DNA of 64,000 bases from Polaribacter sp. MED152 (GCF_000152945.2 NC_020830.1:434001-498000), one strand, 5' to 3'. Positions 34,365 to 43,925 are shown, numbered from the stretch's first letter. Notes: generated by a model not told the origin, from the sequence alone. Made by a program: numbers and translations.

Positions 34365-35372
34365 CTAGTCTTCGATCACTTTTAATACTAATTTTCCTTT
34401 TTTATCTCCAGAAAACAATCTGTTATAGGTTTCATGGAAATTCTCAATGCCTTCGTAAATATCTTCTTTAGATTTTAATTTACCCTCTTTCATCCATATT
34501 CCCATTTGTTTTGCGGCTTCTCCAAATTTCTTCGTATAATCCATTACAACCATACCTTGCATTGTAGAACGAGTTACTAATAATGATAAATAATTACTTG
34601 GCCCATCCACTTTAGACTTGTTATTGTATTGAGAAATGGCACCACAAATTACAACTCTAGCATGCATTCTTAATTTGCTTAGTGCTGCATCTAAAATTTT
34701 ACCACCAACATTATCAAAAAAGACATCTACACCTTGAGGACACTTTTGTTTTAATGCAGAATAGATGTTTTCTGATTTGTAATCAATAGCATCATCAAAA
34801 CCTAATTCATTTACAATGTAATCGCATTTTTCTTTACCACCAGCAATTCCAATTACTGTACAGCCTTTAATCTTGGCAATTTGTCCAACAATACTACCTA
34901 CAGCACCAGCCGCTCCAGAAACCAAGACAATATCACCTTCAACTATTTTACCCACTTCTGTAATTCCGAAATAAGCCGTCATTCCTGGCATACCTAAAGT
35001 TCCAATATACATAGGCATAGGTGCTAAATTCGTATCTACTTTATACCAACCATCACCATTTGTTATGGCATATTGTTGCACACCACCCCAACTTGTAACT
35101 GTATCACCAATTTCGAATTTAGGGTTTCCATTATTTTTAATGACTTTACCAACTGATCCAGCTCTCATTACTGCATCTATTTCAACTGGAGGAATGTATG
35201 ATTTTGTATCATTCATCCAGCCACGCATTGCAGGATCTAAAGAAATATAATGATGTTGTACTAAAATTTCTCCTTCTTCCAATTCAGGAACTTCATTTGT
35301 TTGTAATTCCCAAGTATCTGCATCTGGCACACCTGAAGGTCTCTTTTTAAATATAATCTGTTTATTCGTCAT
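34365..35372 (-). CDS. NADP-dependent medium-chain reductase (CurA/prostaglandin reductase-like)
   Basis: 335 residues of the zinc-independent MDR superfamily. The N-terminal domain carries PAMRGWMNDTKSYIPPVEI (about 48-66), the signature of the leukotriene/prostaglandin and curcumin reductase group. VSGAAGAVGSIVGQIAKIKG (about 152-171) is the Rossmann loop, followed by GVDVFFDNVGGKILDAALS. These enzymes use NADPH to reduce the carbon-carbon double bond of enones, so it probably detoxifies alpha,beta-unsaturated aldehydes and ketones. The exact substrate is unknown. Confidence 0.9.
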   Translation of the reverse strand: MTNKQIIFKKRPSGVPDADTWELQTNEVPELEEGEILVQHHYISLDPAMRGWMNDTKSYIPPVEIDAVMRAGSVGKVIKNNGNPKFEIGDTVTSWGGVQQYAITNGDGWYKVDTNLAPMPMYIGTLGMPGMTAYFGITEVGKIVEGDIVLVSGAAGAVGSIVGQIAKIKGCTVIGIAGGKEKCDYIVNELGFDDAIDYKSENIYSALKQKCPQGVDVFFDNVGGKILDAALSKLRMHARVVICGAISQYNNKSKVDGPSNYLSLLVTRSTMQGMVVMDYTKKFGEAAKQMGIWMKEGKLKSKEDIYEGIENFHETYNRLFSGDKKGKLVLKVIED

Positions 35373-35402
35373 GAATTGATCTGTTTTGAACCCTAAATTT
35401 AA

Positions 35403-37394
35403 TTAATAATTATTTATTTCTAAAATAACATTTGTTAAGATTGATTTACTCAAATATTGTTGCTCTAAGTCTGATTGAAAGGGTATTGGAGTATCTAAAC
35501 TACCTACTCTTTTAACAGGTGCATCTAAACTATTAAAACAATTTTCTGTAATTAACGCAGAAATATCACTAGCAATTCCTCCAAACAAAGAGTCTTCTTG
35601 TACAATGACAGCTTTATTGGTTTTACGTACTGATTTGTAGATGGTTTCTGTATCTAAGGGTTGTAAAGTTCTTAAGTCAATTACATCTGCAGATATTTCT
35701 TTATGTTTATTTAACACTTCTAAAACCCAATGTACAGTAGCTCCATAAGCAATAATGGTTAGATTTACACCTTCTTTTATCAGGTTTGCTTTACCAATTT
35801 CTACAGTATAGTTATTCTTTGGAACATCTTGATATACTGATCTGTATAAAGCTTTGTGCTCAAAAAATAAAACCGGATTTGGATCTTGAATTGCACTACC
35901 TAATAATCCTTTTGCATCTTCAGGAAATGCTGGATAAACTACTTTTAAACCAGGGGTTTTTGTAAACCAAGCTTCATTCGTCTGCGAATGAAAAGGGCCA
36001 GCTCCTACTCCTGCTCCACAAGGCATTCTAATGACTACATCTGCATTTTGAGCCCATCTGTAATGAGATTTTGCTAATAAGTTTACGATGGGATTAAATC
36101 CTGAAGATACAAAGTCAGCAAATTGCATTTCAACAACAGCCTTTATTCCATTTAAAGACAAACCATAGGCTGTAGAAACGATTGCAGACTCACAAATGGG
36201 TGTATTTCTGACTCGATCTTTACCAAATTTATCTGTGAAACCATCCGTAATTTTAAAAACACCACCATAACCTGCAACATCTTGACCCATAATAACAAGA
36301 TGATCATCTTGTTCCATTGCCTGTTCTAAACCTTCTGAAATGGCATCTACAAAACGTATATTATTCGTTAATTTTGATGGTTTTATCTCTTTAAATTGAA
36401 ATGGTTTGTAAACATCATTTAACTCTTTTTCTAAATTAGGAATGATTTTTTCTTCAGCGTAAGCGATTTCTAAATGCTCATTTATTTCTGAAGTGATGAT
36501 TGTCTTAAATTCATTATCTATTTCATCATTCAAAATAGATTTGCTTCTAAGGTAATTTTCAAAATTGATAATTGGGTCTTTCGCTCCCCAAAAATCTAAC
36601 AATTCTTGAGGCACATATTTAGTACCACTTGCCTCTTCATGACCTCTAACTCTAAATGTTTTGAATTCAATTAAAATAGGTCTGGGTGTTAATCGCATAC
36701 TTTCCGCTAATTCTTTAACTTTAGTATACACCTCTAGAATATTATTACCTTCTATAATATGGCTTTCCATTCCATATCCTATTCCTTTATCTGCTATATT
36801 TTTACAGTTAAACTGTTCTGATGTAGGTGTTGATAAACCATAACCATTATTTTCTACACAAAATAAAACTGGTAAACTCCATACAGAAGCTATATTAAGA
36901 GCCTCATGAAAATCTCCTTCACTAGTGCCTCCTTCACCTGTAAAAACAGCACAAACTTTTTGTTTATTTTGTAGTTTATTAGCCAAAGCAATACCATCTG
37001 CAACCCCTAATTGAGGCCCCAAGTGAGATATCATTCCAATAATATTGAATTCTTGAGTACCAAAATGAAAGCTCCTATCTCTACCTTTGGTGAATCCGCT
37101 CATCTTTCCTTGCCATTGAGCAAATAATCGATATAAAGGAATTTCTCTGGTTGTAAAAACACCTAAATTTCGATGCATAGGTAAAATATATTCGTCTGTA
37201 TCTAATGCTTTAGTTACACCAACAGAAATGGCTTCTTGACCAATACCAGAAAACCATTTAGATATTTTTCCTTGACGTAATAAAATCAACATCTTCTCCT
37301 CTATTAATCGAGGTTTCAACATTGATTGATATAAATTTAATAATGTGGAATGATCTAAATTATAATTTGAATTATAATCAATATTATCTGTCAT
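35403..37394 (-). CDS. 2-oxoacid dehydrogenase E1, fused alpha and beta subunits
   Basis: 663 residues in two halves. Alpha (1 to about 335) has the thiamine diphosphate motif from G153 to the NN pair at 182-183; the usual GDG is GEG here. Beta (about 344-663) has [28 protein letters not shown] and [21 protein letters not shown], as in branched-chain or acetoin dehydrogenase E1. In Flavobacteriaceae this fusion is generally taken as the branched-chain 2-oxoacid dehydrogenase E1, feeding E2/E3 encoded elsewhere. The nearby Lrp-type regulator agrees with amino acid catabolism. A full-match -7 box lies at 37419-37426. Confidence 0.88.
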   Translation of the reverse strand: MTDNIDYNSNYNLDHSTLLNLYQSMLKPRLIEEKMLILLRQGKISKWFSGIGQEAISVGVTKALDTDEYILPMHRNLGVFTTREIPLYRLFAQWQGKMSGFTKGRDRSFHFGTQEFNIIGMISHLGPQLGVADGIALANKLQNKQKVCAVFTGEGGTSEGDFHEALNIASVWSLPVLFCVENNGYGLSTPTSEQFNCKNIADKGIGYGMESHIIEGNNILEVYTKVKELAESMRLTPRPILIEFKTFRVRGHEEASGTKYVPQELLDFWGAKDPIINFENYLRSKSILNDEIDNEFKTIITSEINEHLEIAYAEEKIIPNLEKELNDVYKPFQFKEIKPSKLTNNIRFVDAISEGLEQAMEQDDHLVIMGQDVAGYGGVFKITDGFTDKFGKDRVRNTPICESAIVSTAYGLSLNGIKAVVEMQFADFVSSGFNPIVNLLAKSHYRWAQNADVVIRMPCGAGVGAGPFHSQTNEAWFTKTPGLKVVYPAFPEDAKGLLGSAIQDPNPVLFFEHKALYRSVYQDVPKNNYTVEIGKANLIKEGVNLTIIAYGATVHWVLEVLNKHKEISADVIDLRTLQPLDTETIYKSVRKTNKAVIVQEDSLFGGIASDISALITENCFNSLDAPVKRVGSLDTPIPFQSDLEQQYLSKSILTNVILEINNY

Positions 37395-37418
37395 AAATTA
37401 TCAATTTATTAATTATAA

Positions 37419-37426
37419 CAAACATA
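37419..37426 (-). promoter_or_regulatory. -7 box for the fused E1 gene
   Basis: Reads TATGTTTG on the minus strand, full TAnnTTTG match, 24 bases before the start codon. Confidence 0.5.
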
Positions 37427-37452
37427 ATGAAAGATGAATTCATTGCATAAAA

Positions 37453-37479
37453 AAATCCTTATCAATTTGATAAGGATTT
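37453..37479 (-). terminator. Terminator of the Lrp gene
   Basis: Arms aaatccttatca (37453-37464) and tgataaggattt (37468-37479), T run on the minus strand. It separates lrp from the E1 gene. Confidence 0.85.
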
Positions 37480-37501
37480 AGTTTTATATAAAAAGTTAGA
37501 A

Positions 37502-37981
37502 TTATAGCTCTGCAAAAATTGCATGCATCATTCTTTTCTTGTCATTAATACTCTCTTCTAAGGCAATCATAGTTTCTGTTCTGTTTACACCTGGAACATC
37601 ATCTATTTGATAAATAATATCTTTTGCATCGTTTGTACCTTTCGCTCTTACTTTACAAAAAATATTGTATTTACCTGCTGTAACGTATGCTACTGTTACG
37701 TTTGGTATACGTCTTAAGTTTTCTATAACGCTTTGAGTCATTGAAGTTTTCTCTAAATAAACACCAACATGAGCTATAAAAGAATATCCCATTTTCTCAT
37801 AGTTTAGCGTTAAAGTAGATCCTTGAATAATACCTTCATCTTCCATTTTTTTAACACGAACGTGTATTGTTCCAGCTGATACTAAAAGTTGTTTAGCAAT
37901 GTCTGTAAATGGTGTTCTTGCATTCTCGATCAAAATATCTAATATTTGGTGATCTATTTCGTCTAAGATGAATTTTTTCAT
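37502..37981 (-). CDS. Lrp/AsnC-family transcriptional regulator
   Basis: 159 residues. N-terminal winged helix (about 1-60: LDEIDHQILDILIENARTPFTDIAKQLLVSAGTIHVRVKKMEDEGII) and the RAM/ACT-like effector domain (about 70-150: AHVGVYLEKT, VTVAYVTAGKYNIFCKVRAK, VNRTETMIALEE), where amino acids bind at the dimer interface. The target could include the E1 gene just downstream on the same strand, but the terminator between them shows they are separate transcripts. Own promoter box at 38008-38015. Confidence 0.92.
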   Translation of the reverse strand: MKKFILDEIDHQILDILIENARTPFTDIAKQLLVSAGTIHVRVKKMEDEGIIQGSTLTLNYEKMGYSFIAHVGVYLEKTSMTQSVIENLRRIPNVTVAYVTAGKYNIFCKVRAKGTNDAKDIIYQIDDVPGVNRTETMIALEESINDKKRMMHAIFAEL

Positions 37982-38007
37982 TTTTGTGTTTTATTCAATT
38001 TATGTGG

Positions 38008-38015
38008 CAAATTTA
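38008..38015 (-). promoter_or_regulatory. -7 box for the Lrp gene
   Basis: Reads TAAATTTG on the minus strand, a full match, 26 bases before the start codon. Confidence 0.5.
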
Positions 38016-38056
38016 TAAATTTAATTTAATCTAATTGAATAAAACATGAGAAAAAT

Positions 38057-39112
38057 TTAAATATTTTTCGATTCGAAAACGATTTCGTAATGTCCTGTTT
38101 TACCAATTACGTCATTATTTGGTACTTTCTCTAACTTAGAAACCAGTCTATTATCTACAATTTCATCTATGTATTGATAGCCTTCTAGTGAACCGTTTTT
38201 ATATTTATGTATTACATCTAAAAACTTTTTATCATTATTTGGAATAGTAAAATAAGCTTCGTAATCTATAAAAGTGTCTGAAATTGCAATATGATGCAAG
38301 CCCTGCAAAATACTGTAAAATGTATATTCTCTTGTTTTTTCTCTTTGATAATCTTCAGGATAATGACCAGATTCAATTAAAATAGTATTGTAACCTAATT
38401 TTTGAAAATTATCTCCTGTTGCTGTTGGGTAAAATTCATCTGTATATCTACCCACAAAAATCGGAATTAGCTGCTGTAACATGGCATTCATTGCCACAAT
38501 TACATTCATTGTTTCAATTCTACCTTTTGTAAGCGCTCTAGTTTCTTCTTCTGAAGGTGCTAAAAATGAAATGGTTGCAGGGTTTTGAGTGCCTTCTACA
38601 TTAAAAATGGTTCTTTGATCGTGTAAATTAAAGCAAAAAGAAGGATGGAAATCTTCTAAAACCTTTCTTAGTAAAATGCTTTCTTTTGCTACCCTATCTA
38701 CAGCATCTCTATTTAAATCGACTTTATTGGCGTTAACTCTGGTATAGTTTTGAGCACCATCAGGATTTAAAATTGGGATAAATAATAAGGTACATTCCTT
38801 TAAAATTGTTTTAATTTCATCTGAGTTATTAGCAGTAAAGCAATTAAACAAATCAAAAAGGGCTCTAGTTCCTGTACTCTCATTTCCATGCATTTGCGAC
38901 CAAAGCAAAACTTTCTTTTTACCAGAACCAATTTTAAATGTAAAAATGTCTCTACCTTCTTCTGACACACCTATTTTATGAATGGAAAATGCATTTTTAT
39001 GCTTTTCAAATAAAGGTAAGATTTGCTCTAGGGTAATCCATTTACCAAAAAGCTTTTCTTCTTTTTGATTTTTATATAATTCTTGTAAAATTTCTGGAGA
39101 TATAATATTCAC
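38057..39112 (-). CDS. M14-family zinc carboxypeptidase-like protein
   Basis: 351 residues, no signal peptide. The zinc ligands are H75 and E78 in SQMHGNESTGTRAL and H164 in FNLHDQRT; NPDGAQNYTRVNANKVDLNRDA (about 116-137) gives the substrate-binding Asn-Arg pair; IESGHYPED near 255 is close to where the catalytic Glu is expected. Proteins of this cytosolic subgroup probably cleave small peptides or acyl-amino acids; the substrate is unknown. Own promoter box at 39135-39142. Confidence 0.87.
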   Translation of the reverse strand: MNIISPEILQELYKNQKEEKLFGKWITLEQILPLFEKHKNAFSIHKIGVSEEGRDIFTFKIGSGKKKVLLWSQMHGNESTGTRALFDLFNCFTANNSDEIKTILKECTLLFIPILNPDGAQNYTRVNANKVDLNRDAVDRVAKESILLRKVLEDFHPSFCFNLHDQRTIFNVEGTQNPATISFLAPSEEETRALTKGRIETMNVIVAMNAMLQQLIPIFVGRYTDEFYPTATGDNFQKLGYNTILIESGHYPEDYQREKTREYTFYSILQGLHHIAISDTFIDYEAYFTIPNNDKKFLDVIHKYKNGSLEGYQYIDEIVDNRLVSKLEKVPNNDVIGKTGHYEIVFESKNI

Positions 39113-39134
39113 TCAATATAATTTTTAACCGAAA

Positions 39135-39142
39135 CAAATTTA
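39135..39142 (-). promoter_or_regulatory. -7 box for the M14 peptidase gene
   Basis: Reads TAAATTTG on the minus strand, a full match, 22 bases before the start codon. Confidence 0.5.
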
Positions 39143-39404
39143 CACTAATGATGGCTAGCTAACAATTCTATCTTATGAAATAACACGATTTTCAAAGAAA
39201 TAAACTAGTAAGATGATTTATTAAAACAAATCACTATTTTTAAATTGATTCATCATTGCTAAATATTTGAAAACGCAACTTTAAATGTATTTAAAACCCT
39301 GATATTTAAATAAATATAATTTATTAGTTAGACTTTTAGATTAAATGCAAATACTATCTTATCATTCAAATAGTTTAGGTTTAGGAATAAGATTATTATT
39401 ATTT

Positions 39405-39412
39405 TATATTTG
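39405..39412 (+). promoter_or_regulatory. -7 box for the Xre-family gene
   Basis: TATATTTG, full match, 19 bases before the start codon. Confidence 0.5.
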
Positions 39413-39431
39413 GTACCCTTAAAATTTTACA

Positions 39432-39776
39432 ATGTTAAACACAGTAGCTTTTATCAATAGATTAAAACAGATTATGGAGCATCATCAATTTTCAGCTTCT
39501 TCTTTTGCTGATAAAGTTGGTGTTCAAAGATCTAGCATTTCGCATATTTTATCTGGTAGGAATAAGCCAAGTTTAGATTTTGTATTAAAAATTAATACGG
39601 TTTTTAATGATTTGGATTTAGAATGGTTGCTAAATGGCACAGGGAGTTATCCAAAGTCTCAAGATGAATTCTCAAATTCAGGTACTACAATTAAAAATAC
39701 TTCAAAGTCCAAAAAGGAAATTCAAAGAATTGTAACTTTTTATACTGATGGTACTTTTGAAGAATTTATAAAATAA
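39432..39776 (+). CDS. Xre-family helix-turn-helix regulator
   Basis: 114 residues. The HTH is at about 9-66: FINRLKQIMEHHQFSASSFADKVGVQRSSISHILSGRNKPSLDFVLKI-type pattern, with VQRSSISHILSGR as the recognition helix, followed by DLEWLLNGTGSY, which is typical of flavobacterial Xre proteins. The C-terminal about 45 residues end in a conserved-looking IQRIVTFYTDGTFEEFIK tail. No toxin-antitoxin partner is adjacent. Target unknown. Confidence 0.88.
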   Translation: MLNTVAFINRLKQIMEHHQFSASSFADKVGVQRSSISHILSGRNKPSLDFVLKINTVFNDLDLEWLLNGTGSYPKSQDEFSNSGTTIKNTSKSKKEIQRIVTFYTDGTFEEFIK

Positions 39777-39798
39777 TTTATTGACTATAAAACAATGA

Positions 39799-39826
39799 AA
39801 AAACCAGCTATAAAGCTGGTTTTTCT
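39799..39826. terminator. Bidirectional terminator, Xre gene / prohibitin-like gene
   Basis: Arms aaaaaccagct (39799-39809) and agctggttttt (39814-39824) around a 4-base loop. Confidence 0.88.
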
Positions 39827-39848
39827 ATAAAATATATGAGGTATATTT

Positions 39849-40679
39849 TTACTGGTTTCCTAAAATAATAGGTAATCCATCTTTTCCAGAACCAATAACA
39901 ATTACCTTACTGTTTGGAGACTTAGACAATTCTAATGTAGCATCTATACCTTTTTCTTGTAAGATTTTTTCTGTTAATGAAGCACTTAATATTTTATTTG
40001 CAACAGCTTTACCTTCAGCATCAATTTTTTGTCTTTCAGCCTCTTTTTTAGCTTTTGCAAGTCTAAACTCATATTCTAAAGATTCTTGTTCTTGCTTTAA
40101 TTTCGTTTCAATTGCAGTTCTAATTGTAGTTGGTAATTTAACGTCTTCTACTAATACTCTCTTTACCGTTAAAAACTGTCCTTCCAACACTAATTTTACT
40201 TCGTCTAAGATTTCTTGCTCAATTACATCTCTCTTACTAGAATATAATTGCTCTGGTGTATAACGCCCTACAACGCTTCTTGCTGCTGCATTAATTGCAG
40301 GATCTAATAATTCGCGTTCATAATCTTCACCTTTCGTTTTAATTAAAGAACCTAAGTTTGAAAATTCTGGCTCATACCAAATTGTACCATTTACTTTAAC
40401 TTCTAAACCGTTTACAGAAAGTACATTCATTTCATCAGAAATAGACTGCTGACGTACTTTTCTAATAATCATTCTGTTCCAAGGCGCTACAATGTGAAAA
40501 CCTTCACCATACGTTTTCTCTGTATTAATACCATCTCCTAAGGTTTCAAAGATTACTCCACCTTCACCTGGACCAATTGTTACTGTTGATTTAGAAAAAA
40601 GAATAATAACTGCAATTACAATAAGTACTAAAAAAACTCCACCTTTTGGGAAGTTGAATTCCATTTGATTATTTGCCAT
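39849..40679 (-). CDS. Prohibitin/SPFH-domain membrane protein
   Basis: 276 residues. One N-terminal membrane anchor (about 14-30), then an SPFH/band 7 domain (about 32-200: IGPGEGGVIFETLGDG, GFHIVAPWNRMIIRKVRQQ, PAINAAARSVVGRYTPEQLYSSKRDVIEQEI) and a coiled-coil tail rich in Lys/Glu (about 205-245, EFRLAKAKKEAERQKIDAEG). It most resembles prohibitins: multimeric membrane rings that scaffold proteases such as FtsH. Own -7 box at 40702-40709. Monocistronic. Confidence 0.9.
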   Translation of the reverse strand: MANNQMEFNFPKGGVFLVLIVIAVIILFSKSTVTIGPGEGGVIFETLGDGINTEKTYGEGFHIVAPWNRMIIRKVRQQSISDEMNVLSVNGLEVKVNGTIWYEPEFSNLGSLIKTKGEDYERELLDPAINAAARSVVGRYTPEQLYSSKRDVIEQEILDEVKLVLEGQFLTVKRVLVEDVKLPTTIRTAIETKLKQEQESLEYEFRLAKAKKEAERQKIDAEGKAVANKILSASLTEKILQEKGIDATLELSKSPNSKVIVIGSGKDGLPIILGNQ

Positions 40680-40701
40680 TTTGTATTTTATTTATTTTTA
40701 T

Positions 40702-40709
40702 CAAATTTA
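40702..40709 (-). promoter_or_regulatory. -7 box for the prohibitin-like gene
   Basis: Reads TAAATTTG on the minus strand, full match, 22 bases before the start codon. Confidence 0.5.
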
Positions 40710-40743
40710 CGATTTATAACCTTTAAAGACAATTCATTCAAGG

Positions 40744-42771
40744 CTATATTTTGCCATTATATTTTCTTACAAACCATTCTATACTTAATAAACCTATAGC
40801 AACGAATAAAAGCCATTTCCAATTGATTAAATTTTCTTCGATTTTATTAGATTTTTGAATTGTGTAATAATTTTCATTACTCATTAATTCTTGACTAAGC
40901 TGCTCAATTTCATTAGGATAATACAATTGGCCATCTGTATTTAAAGCAAGTGTATTCAGTTTGTCTTTATTTGCATTTGTAAATTGTTGTTCAATTTCGA
41001 ATTCTGACACTTTAAATCTACCAGTTTTTCGAATGTTTTGATTTTCAACAGTAACTTCATAGAAATAATCACCAGAAGCTAAGTTTTCTATTTCTGCTTG
41101 ATACGACTTTTTTATCAAAGAAAATGGAATGGATGTAACCTCTTTACTTTCAGAATTTGTAACTTTTATTTCTAAATTTGCTCTATCATCAAATCTGTAA
41201 TTTTTATCAGTATAAAAAGCAGCAATTTTAATACTTGAATTTGCAGGATGAATACTTTCAACATTTACCTCTAACCTATTTCGTTTTTTAGTAGAGGCTA
41301 AATATTGAATAATGTTTCCTATAAAATTATCAAATTCTTCAAACGAATTTGTATTTAAGTAGCTGGTAGCTCTCCATTTCCAAATACCTTCTCCTAACAA
41401 AAATCCTTTTTTAGTAGAGTTCGATTCTAAGAAAGTTAATAATGGCTGCTTGGTTATTACTCCATTTAAATTTTGAAAAATCAAAGTTTGTTTTTCACCT
41501 GAAATGGTAACATCTCCAAATTTATCGGTTAAAGGAGGCAAATTATTAAAGTTGATATCTTCTTGTAAGAAAGTTAAAAAGCTTTCATTATAAAATGGAA
41601 TTAAATTTTCAGTTTGATTAATCGCATTTTTAGAAATACCTATATTTTGCTGATTGATAAAACTCCAATTCGTATTTGCACCAGAAATTAACCAATAATT
41701 AGATTCCGATTTTTTAAGTTGATTAAGTATTGCATTAAATTTTATTGTTGGTTGATAGAGTATGACTAATTGGTAGTCATTTACGTTTTCTTTAAATTTA
41801 TCAATGCTAAAAATTTCTAAAGAACGTTGTTTATTGCTTTCAATAGCTTTTTTTAAGGCCCCTAAATCAGGATGAACTATTGAGCTAATTAAAGCTATTT
41901 TAGTTTGTTCGTTAATTACTTCTATAGAAAATGATTTAACATTATTCTTACTATTTTTTTCGTTCTCTAGTTTTCCTACAGAAACTGTATAATATTGTAA
42001 ACCCTCAGTAAGTGATTTTAGTTCTGCTGAAATGGTAGCAGACTTTTTAGTTTTGCTAAAATTTACTTGTTTTTGATAAATTCTTTTTCCGTTTTTAATA
42101 ATAGATACAGGTAATCTATTAGAAAGGGTTCCATCATAATTTAGTATGATTTCTACAGGAAATTTATTGTTTAAATAACTGTATTTATTCACATTTACTT
42201 GAGCTATACTAACATCTTCATACTTTGTAGTATCGCCAATAACTATAGGATAAATAGATTGTTCAGATGTTATAAAACTATAATCTAAACCTTTAGTTTG
42301 ATTGCCATCAGTTAGAACTACAATAGGAGATTTTTTTCCTTTCTGTAATTCATTTACATCTTGAATTGCCTTAGAAATGTTAGTATTTGTATTATCAAAA
42401 CTTAAGCTATCTAATATTTGTAAATCATTACCAAACGAAAATTTTTCTATTGAAAATTTATTGGCTAATGCTTTATTTCTTTCTAATAGTGTAATTAAAT
42501 CGTTTACGGTTTGATTTTCTTCAAAGTAATCTATAGAGCTAGAATTATCAACTAATAAAGATAAAACAGGCTTTTCGTTTGTAGTTTTTGTGCTTTCTAT
42601 TTTAGGGTTAATTAAAAGAATTAGCAGTAAAAATAGACTACTAAATTTTAAAACGAATAAAATCTTGGGAAGTGTACTATTATCACTCTGCTTATAAAAA
42701 TATTGATAGTAAGCAATTAAAACACTTATTAAAAGTGCCAAAAGAATTAGAAAATAAGTAATTGCAGTCAA
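40744..42771 (-). CDS. Membrane protein with VWA-like domain
   Basis: 675 residues. Two N-terminal membrane helices (about 4-22 and 38-58), then a VWA-like domain starting at LSLLVDNSSSIDYF (about 70-83), whose D-N-S-S-S is the MIDAS motif, with VVLTDGNQTKG near 152-162 giving the second metal Asp. A long beta-rich region (about 180-620) follows, and one C-terminal membrane helix (about 650-668, NWKWLLFVAIGLLSIEWFV). The layout is like the Bat/aerotolerance-type and other Bacteroidota envelope VWA proteins. Most of the protein lies in the periplasm. It is not next to a MoxR gene; the MoxR operon is 9 kb away. A -7-like TATCTTTC lies at 42787-42794. Confidence 0.78.
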   Translation of the reverse strand: MTAITYFLILLALLISVLIAYYQYFYKQSDNSTLPKILFVLKFSSLFLLLILLINPKIESTKTTNEKPVLSLLVDNSSSIDYFEENQTVNDLITLLERNKALANKFSIEKFSFGNDLQILDSLSFDNTNTNISKAIQDVNELQKGKKSPIVVLTDGNQTKGLDYSFITSEQSIYPIVIGDTTKYEDVSIAQVNVNKYSYLNNKFPVEIILNYDGTLSNRLPVSIIKNGKRIYQKQVNFSKTKKSATISAELKSLTEGLQYYTVSVGKLENEKNSKNNVKSFSIEVINEQTKIALISSIVHPDLGALKKAIESNKQRSLEIFSIDKFKENVNDYQLVILYQPTIKFNAILNQLKKSESNYWLISGANTNWSFINQQNIGISKNAINQTENLIPFYNESFLTFLQEDINFNNLPPLTDKFGDVTISGEKQTLIFQNLNGVITKQPLLTFLESNSTKKGFLLGEGIWKWRATSYLNTNSFEEFDNFIGNIIQYLASTKKRNRLEVNVESIHPANSSIKIAAFYTDKNYRFDDRANLEIKVTNSESKEVTSIPFSLIKKSYQAEIENLASGDYFYEVTVENQNIRKTGRFKVSEFEIEQQFTNANKDKLNTLALNTDGQLYYPNEIEQLSQELMSNENYYTIQKSNKIEENLINWKWLLFVAIGLLSIEWFVRKYNGKI

Positions 42772-42816
42772 TTTTAAAATTTAAAGGAAAGATATACATA
42801 TCACATCAAAAAAAAA

Positions 42817-42842
42817 ACCTACAACGAATAAAGTTGTAGGTT
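42817..42842 (-). terminator. Minus-strand terminator with no obvious coding gene
   Basis: Arms aacctacaac (42817-42826) and gttgtaggtt (42833-42842), 7-base loop, long T run on the minus strand. The nearest upstream gene in that direction, fabG, ends 246 bases earlier. Confidence 0.82.
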
Positions 42843-42956
42843 AGTTTTTATCAAATTGATATGGTTTCTATAGGGATTCCCAAAAGGGGTTTAGGGTTTA
42901 CGTTTTCAGAAAGCAATAAAATTTAGGGAAATTTTTTAGGGCCTACTTTCTTTCTA
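42817..42956 (-). ncRNA. Candidate small RNA
   Basis: On the minus strand a TATCTTTA box (42969-42962) would start a transcript near 42956 that ends at the terminator at 42817, about 140 nt. It contains three CCCTAAA repeats and a CCC-CTTTT-GGG hairpin near 42877-42889, and can pair agaaag near its 5' end with ctttct further on. No start codon with a sensible ORF is inside. Alternatively it is the long 3' untranslated end of fabG. Not recognised as any known RNA family. Confidence 0.35.
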
Positions 42957-43088
42957 CACTGTAAAGATACAATGCGTTTGAAGTTAAATTTCTGAAAATT
43001 AGATAGAAACCTTGTAAGCTTAGATAATCAGTAATAAAGATTAGATAAGCTGAAATTTGTTATTATTTTTCTTTTTAGAATTGGTATT

Positions 43089-43835
43089 CTATGTTAGCAT
43101 ACCCCCATCAACAGAAAGTGTTTGTCCTGTAATGTATGCACTCATATCTGAAGCTAAGAATATGCAAGCATTTGCAATATCTTCTGGCTTCCCTCCTCTT
43201 TTTAAAGGAATAGAATCTCTCCAACTTTGAACAGTTGCTTCGTCTAATTTATCTGTCATTTCAGTTTCTATGAAACCTGGAGCAATTACATTACTTCTTA
43301 CATTTCTAGAACCTAATTCTAAAGCCACTGATTTAGAAAAACCTACTATACCAGCTTTTGATGCTGCATAATTTGTTTGACCTGCATTTCCTTTTAAACC
43401 AACAACAGAACTCATGTTAATTATAGAACCAGCTCTTTGCTTCATCATTGGTCTAATTACTGCTTTTGTTAAATTAAAAACAGACTTTAAGTTTACTTCA
43501 ATTACTTTATCAAAATCATCTTCAGAAATACGCATCAATAAATTATCTTTTGTAATTCCTGCGTTATTTACCAAAATATCTATTGAACCAAATTCTGCTA
43601 AAACTTCTTTAGCTAATTCTTGAGCAGCATCAAAGTTTGCTGCATTAGATTGGTAACCTTTTGCAGAAACACCTAAAGCTTTTAATTCTTCTTCTAAAGC
43701 ATTTGCTGCATCAACAGATGAACTGTAAGTAAAAGCTACATTTGCACCTTGCTTAGCAAATTCGATGGCTATTCCACGACCAATACCTCTTGTTGCTCCT
43801 GTAATTATTGCTGATTTATTTTCTAATAATTTCAT
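43089..43835 (-). CDS. fabG: 3-oxoacyl-ACP reductase FabG
   Basis: 248-residue short-chain dehydrogenase for the first reduction of the fatty acid cycle, using NADPH. ITGATRGIGRGIA (11-23) is the cofactor loop, NNAG (90-93) follows, and the catalytic set is Ser143 in INMSSVVG, Tyr156 and Lys160 in TNYAASKAG. The C-terminus YITGQTLSVDGGM is typical FabG. It is downstream of sucD but the sucD terminator separates them. Confidence 0.93.
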   Translation of the reverse strand: MKLLENKSAIITGATRGIGRGIAIEFAKQGANVAFTYSSSVDAANALEEELKALGVSAKGYQSNAANFDAAQELAKEVLAEFGSIDILVNNAGITKDNLLMRISEDDFDKVIEVNLKSVFNLTKAVIRPMMKQRAGSIINMSSVVGLKGNAGQTNYAASKAGIVGFSKSVALELGSRNVRSNVIAPGFIETEMTDKLDEATVQSWRDSIPLKRGGKPEDIANACIFLASDMSAYITGQTLSVDGGMLT

Positions 43836-43872
43836 AAAGTTTGATTTTGTTTAACTCTAATATAAAAAAGAA

Positions 43873-43893
43873 ATTCCCGTTTTTAACGGGAAT
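43873..43893 (-). terminator. Terminator of sucD
   Basis: Arms attcccgtt (43873-43881) and aacgggaat (43885-43893) with a 3-base loop and a T-rich tail on the minus strand. Confidence 0.82.
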
Positions 43894-43925
43894 ATTCTCT
43901 TCTATATAATTAAATATGTAGTTTC

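Larger units (their letters stand above)
39113..39431. other. Gene-free stretch (319 bases) between divergent genes
   Basis: Contains the -7 box of the M14 gene (39135-39142, minus) and of the Xre gene (39405-39412, plus). The middle, about 39150-39390, is very AT-rich and shows no ORF, clear hairpin or repeat. Confidence 0.6.
42772..43088. other. Gene-free stretch (317 bases) with possible small RNA
   Basis: Holds the VWA gene promoter (42787-42794), a strong minus-strand terminator (42817-42842), three copies of tttaggg (42890-42896, 42922-42928, 42935-42941) and a minus-strand TATCTTTA box (42962-42969). No ORF of note. Confidence 0.6.

Noticed and set aside
39432..39776. Xre gene as antitoxin of a toxin-antitoxin pair
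   Set aside because: No small partner ORF lies next to it; both sides are a gene-free region and a terminator.
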